Shown here one piece after another: positions 35,507-44,013 of a stretch of DNA of 64,000 bases. Positions within the stretch are counted from its first letter, which is position 1. Every line of letters starts with the position of its first letter. The position numbers were made by a program, and so were the translations under genes. The stretch covers positions 372,001-436,000 of the forward strand of contig CAVZZJ010000002.1 of NCBI GenBank assembly GCA_963779735.1, in the 5' to 3' direction. This DNA comes from Bog-473 sp963779735. GTDB lineage: Bacteria > Actinomycetota > Acidimicrobiia > Acidimicrobiales > RAAP-2. The notes below the pieces were generated by a model. It saw nothing but the letters and a program-made list of their open reading frames with translations. It made no database searches and was not told the DNA's origin.

Positions 35507-35998
35507 TCAGGGTTGGGCCACCATGAGCGCCGAGCCCGCCAGGAGGAGGGCGATGGCCACGCCGGCCGACCAGGACATCGCTCTGGCGTCGCGCCCGGGG
35601 TCCGCCGCCGGTGCCTCGGCGCCGCGCTCGGTGAGCAAGGAGACCTGGAGCCTCCGCTCGGCGGGCCACAACATCCCTTCGGTGACCAGCACGACGACCA
35701 CAAAGATGCTCAGGCCCGTAGTCACCCAACCGTCGCGCAGCGAGTACGCCCCGTGGCTGAGGGCCAGAAGGAGGAGTCCGAAGAGCGGTACGCCATAGAC
35801 GCTTCGCCCGACCCAGTTCACACCGGGGCGGAAGTACCGCACCACCGGTTCGGGGAGGGGGGCAGAGTCGCCCAGCAGCCTGCGGAGGCGGACCGCGATC
35901 GCTGCGCTGGTCGCCAGCGTGGCCAAGGCGGCGACCACGCAACCGACGTGGAGGATCAGCACGATGTCGAAAGCCGGTCCGTCCGGCGGCTGATGCAT
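35507..35998 (-). CDS. Integral membrane protein (DUF2269-like)
   Basis: A 163-residue protein with four predicted helices: IVLILHVGCVVAALATLATS, the region around VPLFGLLLLALSHGAYSL, GLSIFVVVVLVTEGML, and AGVAIALLLAGSALMVA. The layout and FRPGVNWVGRSVYGVPLF recall DUF2269-type membrane proteins of unknown function. ATG 35998 is chosen; GTG 36016 is possible. It is convergent with the cysG-type gene and unrelated to it in function as far as can be seen. Confidence 0.6.
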   Translation of the reverse strand: MHQPPDGPAFDIVLILHVGCVVAALATLATSAAIAVRLRRLLGDSAPLPEPVVRYFRPGVNWVGRSVYGVPLFGLLLLALSHGAYSLRDGWVTTGLSIFVVVVLVTEGMLWPAERRLQVSLLTERGAEAPAADPGRDARAMSWSAGVAIALLLAGSALMVAQP

Positions 35999-36151
35999 TG
36001 GGATATCTTCACCCACGTACGGGGTGGGCTCGAGCCCACCCGTGGCGGTGCAGCCTCGGCGGGTATCTGACCCTGTACCGTAGGGAGAGATGGAAACGAA
36101 GGGGCCAGTGCCGATGAGCGTGGGACGGGCAGTACCACAGCGCGAGGATCG

Positions 36152-37134
36152 ATGAACCAGCTACGACTCGATCCGCTGTCCGGGCGCTGGGTGGTCGTGA
36201 GCCCCGGGCGTTCGGAGCGGCCGTACTCCTTCGTCACCCGCTCACCGTGGGCCCAAGAGGTACCACCCCGGCCCTGCCCGTTCTGCCCCGGCAATGAAGA
36301 GACGACGCCGCCTGCGCTGGAGACCTACGGCCCGACCGGATCTTGGTTGGTGCGGGTGGTGCCCAATCTGTACCCGGCCTTCGAGGGCGACGAGCCCTTC
36401 GTCGTGGCCAACCGGGGGCCCGTCTTCACCCAGGCGACCGCGGGGGGATCCACGAGATCCTCATCTTCTCCCCCGAGCACGATGCGACGTGGGGCATGTT
36501 GGGCGAGGAGCAGGTCAGCCTGGTGATGGCCGCCCTGCGAGACCGTCTGGAGGAGCACTCCCAACGCCCCAACCTGCGCTACACCCAGGCCATCGTGAAC
36601 TCGGGACGTGAGGCGGGGGCATCGCTGGAGCATCCCCACGGCCAGCTACTGGGCATGTCGTTCATACCGCGCGAGCTGGCCGAGGAACAGGCGCGATTCG
36701 CCCGCTTCGTCGGGTCGTGCCTCTTGTGCACCACGATCGAGGCAGAGGAAGACTCGGGCCAGCGAGTCATTTACGGCGACGATCGCGTGGTGGTGATCTG
36801 CCCCTTCTGGAGTGCGGTCCCCTACGAAATGTTGGTCATTCCCCGCGAGCACTCATCACATCTGCACAAGAGCCCGACGCAGGACCTGCTCGCCATGGGT
36901 GAGGCCATTCGCCGCTGCCTGGGCCGTCTGGCCGACGCGGTCGGGGACGTGGCCTACAACATCGTGTTCCACTCGGCTCCGTACCGGGCCGGGGAGCCGT
37001 TCCACTGGCACGCCCACATCTGGCCCAAGGCCACGACGACCGCAGGATTCGAGCTGGGGACGGGCGTGGCCATCAACATCGTGTCGCCCGAGGAGGCGGC
37101 GAGCACTCTCAAGGTGCCCGCCTTGACCCACTAG
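36152..37134 (+). CDS. galT: Galactose-1-phosphate uridylyltransferase, frameshifted
   Basis: GalT exchanges UMP between UDP-glucose and galactose-1-phosphate in the Leloir pathway. The first frame (36152 on) encodes the N-terminal half with CPFCPGNEETTPP (zinc-site Cys pair). The second (to 37134) gives IHEILIFSPEHDATWG, the active-site LEHPHGQ, and the C-terminal HIT-like half. They join only by a -1 shift at the six-G run 36442-36447; seven Gs would give one frame of about 328 residues, a normal GalT size. This may be a sequencing error, a real lesion or slippage. The stop overlaps the convergent maltokinase-like gene by four bases. Confidence 0.85.
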
Positions 37135-38378
37135 CCCGGCCGCACCGATCGGGCCAGTTCGAGGACGGCCACCAGGCTGCGCACCACGTCTCGGTCGGTC
37201 CCGGTCAGACCCAAGATGCCCGGCGTGTTCAAGTAGCCGTTGAGCATTGCCCGACGATTGCGCGTCTCCCAGGCCTGCCCGAGCGGCGCGAGGTCCAACC
37301 GGCCCGCCGGATCGCGTTCGAACGCAGCCTCCCGGCTGGCCTGGTGCAGCGACCACATCAGATCGGCCACGTCGGCCAGGGGCGACCGGCGGGACGGACC
37401 GGCCTCCCCCGGGAGCACCCCGCCGGGGTTGCAGTCACTAACCACCCACCCGTGATCGGTGCGCGACGTCCGCCCCAGATGAAAGTCCCCGTGCGTGCGG
37501 ATGGCCGGCAGCCGAATGTCGGGTGCCCGCAGAGCCTTGGTCAGATCGGCCATCCCCGGGGTGTCGAGCAGCGCCGGGTCCGACCCGGCGATCGTCGCTT
37601 CGGCCGCGTCGACCCACGCGGCCACCGGCTCGGGGTGCCGATCGAAGGCACGATCGAGCGCAAGGTGCATCCGCGCCGTCATGGTCCCGAGCGCATGGGC
37701 TTCGGGTCCGAAGTCTCCGCCGGCCACTTCGGGACGGCCGCCGCTCGCGTAGAGGTCGCGCAACGACGTCATGGCGAGGGCCCATCCGCCCGATCGATCG
37801 GCCAACGGCTCCTGGACGAAACCCAGATCCCGACCCTCCCACGTCCACCGCGCCAGCGGGGCCGCCACGTGGTTGAAGCCCGCACGCTCCAGGGCGACGA
37901 GGAGTTCCACGGCCGGATGCGGTCCCTCGCGCACCCACGGGAACACCCACAGATCGCCCCGGTCGCCGCAGTCGAGCACCGTTGCCTCCTCGTCCTCACG
38001 CGCCAGGGCGACCGGCCCGGGGCGCGGCTCGACGCCGTGGACCGCGGCCAACACCAACGGGGCGAGCTCGGCGTCACGCAGCGCGTCGGTACAGGCCGCG
38101 GGGCCGTCTTCTTCGTCGACGAGCCCCAACGCCACGTCGTCCCCCGCCCGTAGGAGGTGGGGTTCATCCCGCAGACCGCGCAGTCCGACTACCACGTGGG
38201 CCAGGCGACCGCCCACCTCGGCCACCAGGTCGAGCAGGCCGGGGCGTCCTGGACGGAGCACCTCCACCCGGCGCAGGGCGATGTCCGTCGGCGCTATCCC
38301 TTCAGCCCCACTCGCCGGGCGCCGGGAGAGCCAGACCTGCACCACATCGCGTAGGGCGTGTGCCCGCTCGGGGCTCAT
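37131..38378 (-). CDS. Maltokinase-like aminoglycoside-phosphotransferase-fold protein
   Basis: A 415-residue relative of maltokinase (Mak/Pep2), which phosphorylates maltose made by TreS. The catalytic THGDFHLGR matches the usual IHGDLHLGQ. The following metal motif, normally DFEGEP, reads SDCNPGG and so keeps only the Asp. FVQEPLADRSGGW and the C-terminal LADVADLMWSLHQAS also fit the family. ATG 38378 overlaps the treS stop (ATGA), strong evidence that they work together. Activity could be altered by the changed metal motif. Confidence 0.75.
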   Translation of the reverse strand: MSPERAHALRDVVQVWLSRRPASGAEGIAPTDIALRRVEVLRPGRPGLLDLVAEVGGRLAHVVVGLRGLRDEPHLLRAGDDVALGLVDEEDGPAACTDALRDAELAPLVLAAVHGVEPRPGPVALAREDEEATVLDCGDRGDLWVFPWVREGPHPAVELLVALERAGFNHVAAPLARWTWEGRDLGFVQEPLADRSGGWALAMTSLRDLYASGGRPEVAGGDFGPEAHALGTMTARMHLALDRAFDRHPEPVAAWVDAAEATIAGSDPALLDTPGMADLTKALRAPDIRLPAIRTHGDFHLGRTSRTDHGWVVSDCNPGGVLPGEAGPSRRSPLADVADLMWSLHQASREAAFERDPAGRLDLAPLGQAWETRNRRAMLNGYLNTPGILGLTGTDRDVVRSLVAVLELARSVRPG

Positions 38379-40219
38379 TCGATGGATCGCCGATCCTCGT
38401 CGACCAGGTCGAACCACAAGAACCCGTACGGTGGCAGGGTGATGGTGTACGGCTCCTCGGTCACCTTGGGAAAGGGGACGCGTCCCAGCACCTCGTGGGG
38501 CGTGGTCCCCGCCCACTTCGCCAGCGACAGCTCGGCCGGCTGGGCGAACCGGCTCAAGTTGTGCACGCAGAGCACGGCCTGAAACCGCCGGATCACCTCG
38601 TCGCCCGCGCCTTCGTTCCCGGCCGGCACCGTGCGGGCCATCACCAGTGCGCGCTCCCAGTCGCGGCCCTCGAGCTCCGCGTTGATCGCCGAGCCCCCGG
38701 CGGGGCTCGGCGCGGTCGTCATGACGTCGGCAACCTCGCCCGAGCGCATGTAGGCCAGGACGGAGGGATTGACGCAGGGAAGGATCTCCGTCTCGCCGGC
38801 CCCCATCACCGGAAGCGCGCGGCGTTCGGTCAGCATGCGCCTCAGCCAGTGCAGGAACGATCCCTGATTGCGCAGCTGCGCCTCAACGTTGACCGCGCTG
38901 AACCCGTAGACGGGATCCATCAGCGGCGGAAGGTAGAGCTGGGCGAAGTCGGCCTTGGAGAACCCGCCGTTGCGGTCCGGCGACCACTGCATAGGCGTTC
39001 GCACCGAGTCGCGGTCCCCCAGGTAGATGTTGTCGCCCATCATGAGCTCGTCGCCGTAGTAGATGACCGGGCTCCCGGGCAGGGAGAGGATGAGCGCGTA
39101 CAGGAGCTCGGCGGTCCTACGGTCGTTGTCGAGCAATGGCGCCAGCCGCCGACCGATGCCCATGTGCCGCTTCATGCGGGGATCCTTGGCGTACTCGGCG
39201 ATGAGGTAGTCCCGGTCTTCGTCACTCACCTTCTCGAGGGTGAGTTCATCGTGATTGCGCAAGAAAATGGCCCACTGGCACGAGTCGTCGATGACCGGCG
39301 TCTGGGCCAGGATCTCGGTGATCGGGTAGCGCTGCTCCCGCCGCACGGCCATGAAGAGTCGGGGCATGAGCGGGAAATGGAAGCAGAGGTGACACTCGTC
39401 GCCGTCGCCGAAGTAGTCCGCCACGTCGCTCGGCCAGCCGTTGGCCTCGGCCAGCAGGATGCGCCCGGGATAGTCGGACTCCAGTTGCTTGCGGATGCGA
39501 CGGATGAAGGCGTGGGTTTCGGGCAGGTGCTCGCCGGAGGTGCCGTCGCGTTGGTACAGATAGGGCACGGCGTCCAGCCGGAAGCCGTCGAACCCGAGGT
39601 CGAGCCAGAAGCGGACCAGGTCGACCATGGTGTCGGCGACTTCGGGATTTTCATAGTTGAGGTCGGGCTGGTGATGGAAGAAGCGATGCCAGTAGTACTG
39701 CTGGCGCGTGTCGTCCCAGGTCCAGTTGGAGCGCTCAACGTCGGTGAAGACCACGCGTGCATCGGGCCAGCGCTGGTCGTCATCGTTCCAGACGTACCAG
39801 TCGGCCTTGGCGTTGTCCCGGCTCGAACGGGACTCAACGAACCAGGGGTGCTGATCGCTGGTGTGGTTCATGACCAGGTCGGCGATGACCCTGATGCCCC
39901 GGCTGTGGGCATCCTCCAGAAACGCCACCAGGTCACCGATGCTCCCGTAGTCAGGGTGCACGTTGAAGAAGTCGCTGATGTCGTAGCCGCTGTCGCGGAA
40001 TGGCGAGGGGTAGAAGGGCAGCAGCCAGATGCAGTCGATCCCCAACCACTCGATGTAGTCGAGCTTCTCGCGCAAGCCCTTCAGGTCGCCGGTGCCGTCG
40101 TTGTTGGAGTCGTAGAAGCCCCTGATGAGGACCTCGTAGAACACGGCGTGCTGGAACCACCGCACGGAAGGGTCAAAGGGCCCTTCGCCGGAGCTGATGG
40201 GGATCGGGGGCAGGCTCAC
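38375..40219 (-). CDS. treS: Trehalose synthase (maltose alpha-D-glucosyltransferase)
   Basis: A 614-residue GH13 enzyme interconverting maltose and trehalose. The N-terminus VFYEVLIRGFYDSNNDGTGD and the (beta/alpha)8 motifs are typical: ADLVMNHTS, GFRLDAVPYLY (nucleophile Asp), LLAEANGWP (acid/base Glu) and FLRNHDELTL. The length and the C-terminal beta domain are as usual. With the maltokinase-like gene it would form the trehalose-to-maltose-1-phosphate route to glycogen (GlgE pathway), although glgE is not in the window. The start overlaps the meaB stop. Confidence 0.95.
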   Translation of the reverse strand: MSLPPIPISSGEGPFDPSVRWFQHAVFYEVLIRGFYDSNNDGTGDLKGLREKLDYIEWLGIDCIWLLPFYPSPFRDSGYDISDFFNVHPDYGSIGDLVAFLEDAHSRGIRVIADLVMNHTSDQHPWFVESRSSRDNAKADWYVWNDDDQRWPDARVVFTDVERSNWTWDDTRQQYYWHRFFHHQPDLNYENPEVADTMVDLVRFWLDLGFDGFRLDAVPYLYQRDGTSGEHLPETHAFIRRIRKQLESDYPGRILLAEANGWPSDVADYFGDGDECHLCFHFPLMPRLFMAVRREQRYPITEILAQTPVIDDSCQWAIFLRNHDELTLEKVSDEDRDYLIAEYAKDPRMKRHMGIGRRLAPLLDNDRRTAELLYALILSLPGSPVIYYGDELMMGDNIYLGDRDSVRTPMQWSPDRNGGFSKADFAQLYLPPLMDPVYGFSAVNVEAQLRNQGSFLHWLRRMLTERRALPVMGAGETEILPCVNPSVLAYMRSGEVADVMTTAPSPAGGSAINAELEGRDWERALVMARTVPAGNEGAGDEVIRRFQAVLCVHNLSRFAQPAELSLAKWAGTTPHEVLGRVPFPKVTEEPYTITLPPYGFLWFDLVDEDRRSIE

Positions 40220-41184
40220 GGTCTCATGAGGCGGTCGGCGGCCTGGTAGGGATCGAGCTCGCCTGCGGCCAAGGCCTTCACGGCGCTGGCGAACTCCTCC
40301 CCGGCGGCCAGCTCGTCGATCCTGGCCGCACTGCGGGCCATGAGCACCCGCCGCAGCTCGTGGGCCATCCGGTCGGCCCGCCGGCGGTCCAGCGCGCCCG
40401 ACTCCGCCAGGTGCCTCCGGTGCCGGGAGATCTCGACCCAGAGCTCGGGCACCCCTTCACCGCTGGACGCGACCGTGTCGATGATCGGGGGGCGCCACGT
40501 GCCGGGTGCCGAGAGATCCAGCATCTGCTCGAGGTCGCGTCGAGCTTCTCTCGCTCCTTGACGGTCCGCCTTGTTGATCACGAACAGGTCGGCGACCTCC
40601 AACAGGCCGGCCTTGCTGGCCTGCATGGAGTCCCCCCATCCCGGTGTGACCACCACGATGGTGGTGTCCGCGGCCGACGCCACCTCGACCTCCATCTGCC
40701 CCACGCCAACGGTCTCGACGATGACCACCGGCAGTCCCGCCGCGCCGAGAACCCGGATGGCGGCGGGGACGGCCAGCGCCAGACCGCCCAGATGTCCCTT
40801 GGTGGCCATGGAGCGGATGTAGACGGTGGGGTCGAGTGCGTGTTGCTGCATGCGGATGCGGTCGCCCAGGATCGCCCCGCCACTGAAGGGAGAGGTGGGG
40901 TCGATGGCCAGCACCCCCACCTGCCCGACGGGTTCAGGATCGGGCGCCGGCCACCCCGAGCGGACCTGGGTGATGAGGCGATCGGTCAGGGTCGACTTGC
41001 CTGCTCCCGGTGCGCCCGTGAGGCCGACGGTGTAGGGCACGGCCGACCGGTACGACAGCCGGGCGACCGCCAGGCCGGGCTCGCCGCCGCGCTCGACCAG
41101 AGAGAGCAGGCGAGCGAGTGCCGATCGGTCACCGTCCCGTGCCCGCGCCAGCAACGACACCGGGTCGGCGGGGGGTCGGTTCAC
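40216..41184 (-). CDS. meaB: MeaB/ArgK-type methylmalonyl-CoA mutase chaperone GTPase
   Basis: A 322-residue G3E-family GTPase that guards B12-dependent acyl-CoA mutases during cofactor loading. It has P-loop GLTGAPGAGKSTLTDRLI, LAIDPTSPFSGGAILGDRIR, IVETVGVGQMEVEVA and the G4 motif NKAD. No mutase gene is adjacent. The gene overlaps murA and treS by four bases each, so the link in this cluster is positional. The family assignment is firm. Confidence 0.93.
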   Translation of the reverse strand: MNRPPADPVSLLARARDGDRSALARLLSLVERGGEPGLAVARLSYRSAVPYTVGLTGAPGAGKSTLTDRLITQVRSGWPAPDPEPVGQVGVLAIDPTSPFSGGAILGDRIRMQQHALDPTVYIRSMATKGHLGGLALAVPAAIRVLGAAGLPVVIVETVGVGQMEVEVASAADTTIVVVTPGWGDSMQASKAGLLEVADLFVINKADRQGAREARRDLEQMLDLSAPGTWRPPIIDTVASSGEGVPELWVEISRHRRHLAESGALDRRRADRMAHELRRVLMARSAARIDELAAGEEFASAVKALAAGELDPYQAADRLMRP

Positions 41185-42443
41185 TGGCTGGTCACCGTCG
41201 CGCCCAGTGACCCCAGCGTGCCGACAAGATCCTCATAGCCCCGGCTGATGTGGTGGGCCCCGGTGACGGTGGTCTCCCCCTCCGCCACCAGGCCGGCCAG
41301 CACCAATGCCACCCCGGCCCGGATGTCCGGCGCCCGCACCCGCGCCCCGGACAGGTGCGGCACCCCACGCACCACTGCGTGGTGCCCTTGCGTCTTGATG
41401 TCGGCTCCCATGCGGCGCAGCTCCTCGACGTAGCGGAACCGTCCCGAGAAGAGGTTCTCGGTCAGGATGCCGACGCCATCGGCTCCGCTGAGCATGGCCA
41501 CCAGGAGCGGGCTGAAGTCGGTGGCCACGCCTGGGTACGGTAGCGTCGCCACGTCCGCCGCCGACAAGCGGTGGGCAGCCGTCGCCCGGAGCCCGTCGGG
41601 GCCCAGTGAGGTGACCACGCCCATCTGCCCCACCTTGCGCAGCAGCATCTCCATGTGGTCGGGCCGGGCATCGGCGATGGTCACGTCGCCGCCCGTGATC
41701 CCGGCCGCCGCCACGTACGTGGCGGCCACGACGCGGTCCGGCACCACGTTGTGCCGTGCCGGGTGCAACTCTTCGACTCCCTCGATCTCGAGCCGCGACG
41801 TCCCCGCCCCCCGTACGACCGCGCCCATGGCGCACAGCATGGTGGCGAGGTCGGCGACCTCGGGCTCCTTGGCCGCGTTCTCTATCACCGTGGTCCCCTT
41901 GGCCAGCACGGCGGCCATGAGGAGGTTGTCGGTGGCGGTGTGACTCGGGTACTCGAGCACCACGGTGGTGCCCATGAGGCGGCCACCCTCGACATGGCCA
42001 CGCACCTCTCCGCGGGAGGTCTCGAAATGCGCGCCCATCGCGGTCAAGCCGTTGACGTGAAAGTCGATGGGCCGTTCGCCGAAGTCGTCGCCCCCGGGGA
42101 GCGGCATATGCACCTCGCCACAGCGGGCCAGGAGCGGCCCGAGGATCACCACGGAAGCCCGCATGCGCTCTATGAGGTCATAGGGGGCCACCGGGTGGAG
42201 GTCCTCGGCGGACGGGGTCGTCACCGCCACGTCCCCGTTGGCGAGGCGCTCCACCCGTGCGCCCACCGCCCGGAGGACTTCGGCCATGGTCCCCACGTCG
42301 TCTATGCGGGGCACATTGGACAAGACGGTGCGCCCATCGGTCAAGAGGCAGGCGGCGAGCAGTTTGAGGGCCGAGTTCTTGGCTCCGCCCGCCCGCACCG
42401 TCCCCGACAGTGGGCCATTGGGCCGGACCAGTATCGTTTCCAC
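41181..42443 (-). CDS. murA: UDP-N-acetylglucosamine 1-carboxyvinyltransferase, Asp-type
   Basis: A 420-residue first committed enzyme of peptidoglycan synthesis, transferring enolpyruvate from PEP to UDP-GlcNAc. The N-terminus RAGGAKNSALKLLAACLL holds the conserved Lys. The catalytic loop reads LPGGDDFGERPIDFH, where E. coli has GGCTIGARPVD. The Cys that fosfomycin alkylates is therefore an Asp, as in mycobacteria, which predicts intrinsic fosfomycin resistance. It is divergent from glpX. Confidence 0.95.
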   Translation of the reverse strand: METILVRPNGPLSGTVRAGGAKNSALKLLAACLLTDGRTVLSNVPRIDDVGTMAEVLRAVGARVERLANGDVAVTTPSAEDLHPVAPYDLIERMRASVVILGPLLARCGEVHMPLPGGDDFGERPIDFHVNGLTAMGAHFETSRGEVRGHVEGGRLMGTTVVLEYPSHTATDNLLMAAVLAKGTTVIENAAKEPEVADLATMLCAMGAVVRGAGTSRLEIEGVEELHPARHNVVPDRVVAATYVAAAGITGGDVTIADARPDHMEMLLRKVGQMGVVTSLGPDGLRATAAHRLSAADVATLPYPGVATDFSPLLVAMLSGADGVGILTENLFSGRFRYVEELRRMGADIKTQGHHAVVRGVPHLSGARVRAPDIRAGVALVLAGLVAEGETTVTGAHHISRGYEDLVGTLGSLGATVTSQ

Positions 42444-42501
42444 GGCTCAAGTATCGCTCCTGGCGCACCCCCGGCTGTCGGATCGGCACGATCCACGAAC
42501 T

Positions 42502-43509
42502 ATGGTCTGGTCCGTGGCGACCGCCCCGCAAGCCCCGGACCGCAACCTGGCCATGGAATTGGTCCGCACCACGGAGGCGGCCGCCATGGCGGCCAGCCGG
42601 TGGATGGGCCGGGGCGACAAGTCCGGTGCCGACGGCGCCGCCGTCGAGGCCATGCGCGTGGTGCTCTCCTCGGTGCAGATGGACGGCGTCGTGGTCATCG
42701 GGGAGGGCGAGAAGGACAACGCCCCCATGCTCTTCAACGGCGAGCGGATCGGGGACGGGTCGCCCCCACAGACCGATATCGCCGTTGACCCGATCGACGG
42801 CACGACGCCGACGGCCTTGGGGCGAGGCGGCGCCTTGGCCGTCATCGCTGTCTCCGAGCGAGGGACCATGTTCGATCCGGGCCCGTGCGTCTACATGGAG
42901 AAGCTGGCCGTCGGCCCGAAGGCCAAGGGTGCCTGCGACATCCGGCGGAGCGCGACGGAGAACCTGCATGCCCTCGCCGAAGCCCTTGGCCGCCCGGTGC
43001 GCGACCTCACCGCGGTCATCCTCGATCGACCACGCCACGACGGCCTCATCGCCGAGGTGCGTGCCACCGGAGCACGGATTCGCTTGATCACCGACGGGGA
43101 CGTGGCCGGGGCCATCGCAACCGGGTGGCCGGGGACCGGCACCGACATCCTCTTCGGTATCGGCGGCACCCCCGAGGGCGTGCTGGCCGCCGCGGCGCTC
43201 AAGTGCATCGGTGGGGAGATCCAAGGGAGACTCTACCCGCGGGACGAGGCGGAGCGAGCCGCCGCCATTGCCGCCGGCTACCGGCTTGACGCCGTGCTCT
43301 CGACCGATGACCTCGTTCAGGGCGACAACTGCTTCTTCGCCGCAACGGGCATCACCGACGGGGAGCTCCTCCAAGGAGTGCGCTTCCACGAGTTCGGCGC
43401 CACCACCCAGAGCCTGGTCATGCGCTCGAAGTCGGGCACCCTGCGCACGATCCACGCCAACCACGCGCTGGCCAAGCTCTCCGAGTTCAGCTCTATCTCA
43501 TTCTCCTGA
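42502..43509 (+). CDS. glpX: Fructose-1,6-bisphosphatase class II
   Basis: A 335-residue GlpX-type FBPase for gluconeogenesis. Metal- and substrate-binding motifs are IGEGEKDNAPML, DIAVDPIDGTTPTALG and ILFGIGGTPEGVLAAAALKC. ATG 42502 is used; an open frame reaches 42238 but lies opposite murA. The last 12 bases overlap the convergent atpC gene. Confidence 0.93.
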   Translation: MVWSVATAPQAPDRNLAMELVRTTEAAAMAASRWMGRGDKSGADGAAVEAMRVVLSSVQMDGVVVIGEGEKDNAPMLFNGERIGDGSPPQTDIAVDPIDGTTPTALGRGGALAVIAVSERGTMFDPGPCVYMEKLAVGPKAKGACDIRRSATENLHALAEALGRPVRDLTAVILDRPRHDGLIAEVRATGARIRLITDGDVAGAIATGWPGTGTDILFGIGGTPEGVLAAAALKCIGGEIQGRLYPRDEAERAAAIAAGYRLDAVLSTDDLVQGDNCFFAATGITDGELLQGVRFHEFGATTQSLVMRSKSGTLRTIHANHALAKLSEFSSISFS

Positions 43510-44013
43510 GCCGGCGACGCTCAACCGGAGCTCGGCTCGGGCCAGCGCGGCCTCGGCCGCAGCCAGCGCCGGGCGCTGCGCTCCGTCGCCTTCGCCCGCA
43601 TCGCTCCCTGCGCCCCGTCCCGATCTGAGCTCGGCCAGGAGCTGGGACATCTCCTCCCTGGCCCTCTCCGCGCGGGGCACGTCGATCTCGGCCGCCCTTT
43701 CGGCCACTCCGGCCAGAACGGTGACCCTGGTCGAGAGGCCGGGGAGCGGCCCGTCCCCCTCGGCCAGGCCCGCGGCCGCTCCCGGACTCGTGTCGACCTC
43801 GAGGAAGCCGCCGTGCACGGCCAGCGCGACCGTGGCGCCATCTGCTTGCGTCACCTTGACCTCGCCGGGCACCACGTCACCCACCAGCGACGTGTGGCCA
43901 TCGAGCACGGTGAGGGCGCCTTCTGAGGTCGCGAGCACCACCGAGGTGGCACCTCCGGCGACCAGGGACTGCTCGGGTGTGACGACCTCCACGCCGAAGA
44001 CGCCGTCGGCCAC
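43498..44013 (-). CDS. atpC: ATP synthase epsilon subunit
   Basis: A 171-residue epsilon subunit of the F1 central stalk. The N-terminal beta-sandwich includes VEVVTPEQSLVAGGATSVVL and GALTVLDGHTSLVGDV. The C-terminal helical region is longer and more Ala/Glu-rich than usual, with a Gly/Ala-rich insert near residues 140-150. It is the last gene of the atp operon and abuts atpD. Confidence 0.92.
   Translation of the reverse strand: MADGVFGVEVVTPEQSLVAGGATSVVLATSEGALTVLDGHTSLVGDVVPGEVKVTQADGATVALAVHGGFLEVDTSPGAAAGLAEGDGPLPGLSTRVTVLAGVAERAAEIDVPRAERAREEMSQLLAELRSGRGAGSDAGEGDGAQRPALAAAEAALARAELRLSVAGSGE

Noticed and set aside
37982..40249. 755-codon plus-strand ORF opposite treS
   Set aside because: It mirrors the codon structure of treS and the maltokinase-like gene; the opposite strand has clear enzyme motifs.
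42178..43464. 428-codon minus-strand ORF opposite glpX
   Set aside because: It is a shadow of glpX with no family features.
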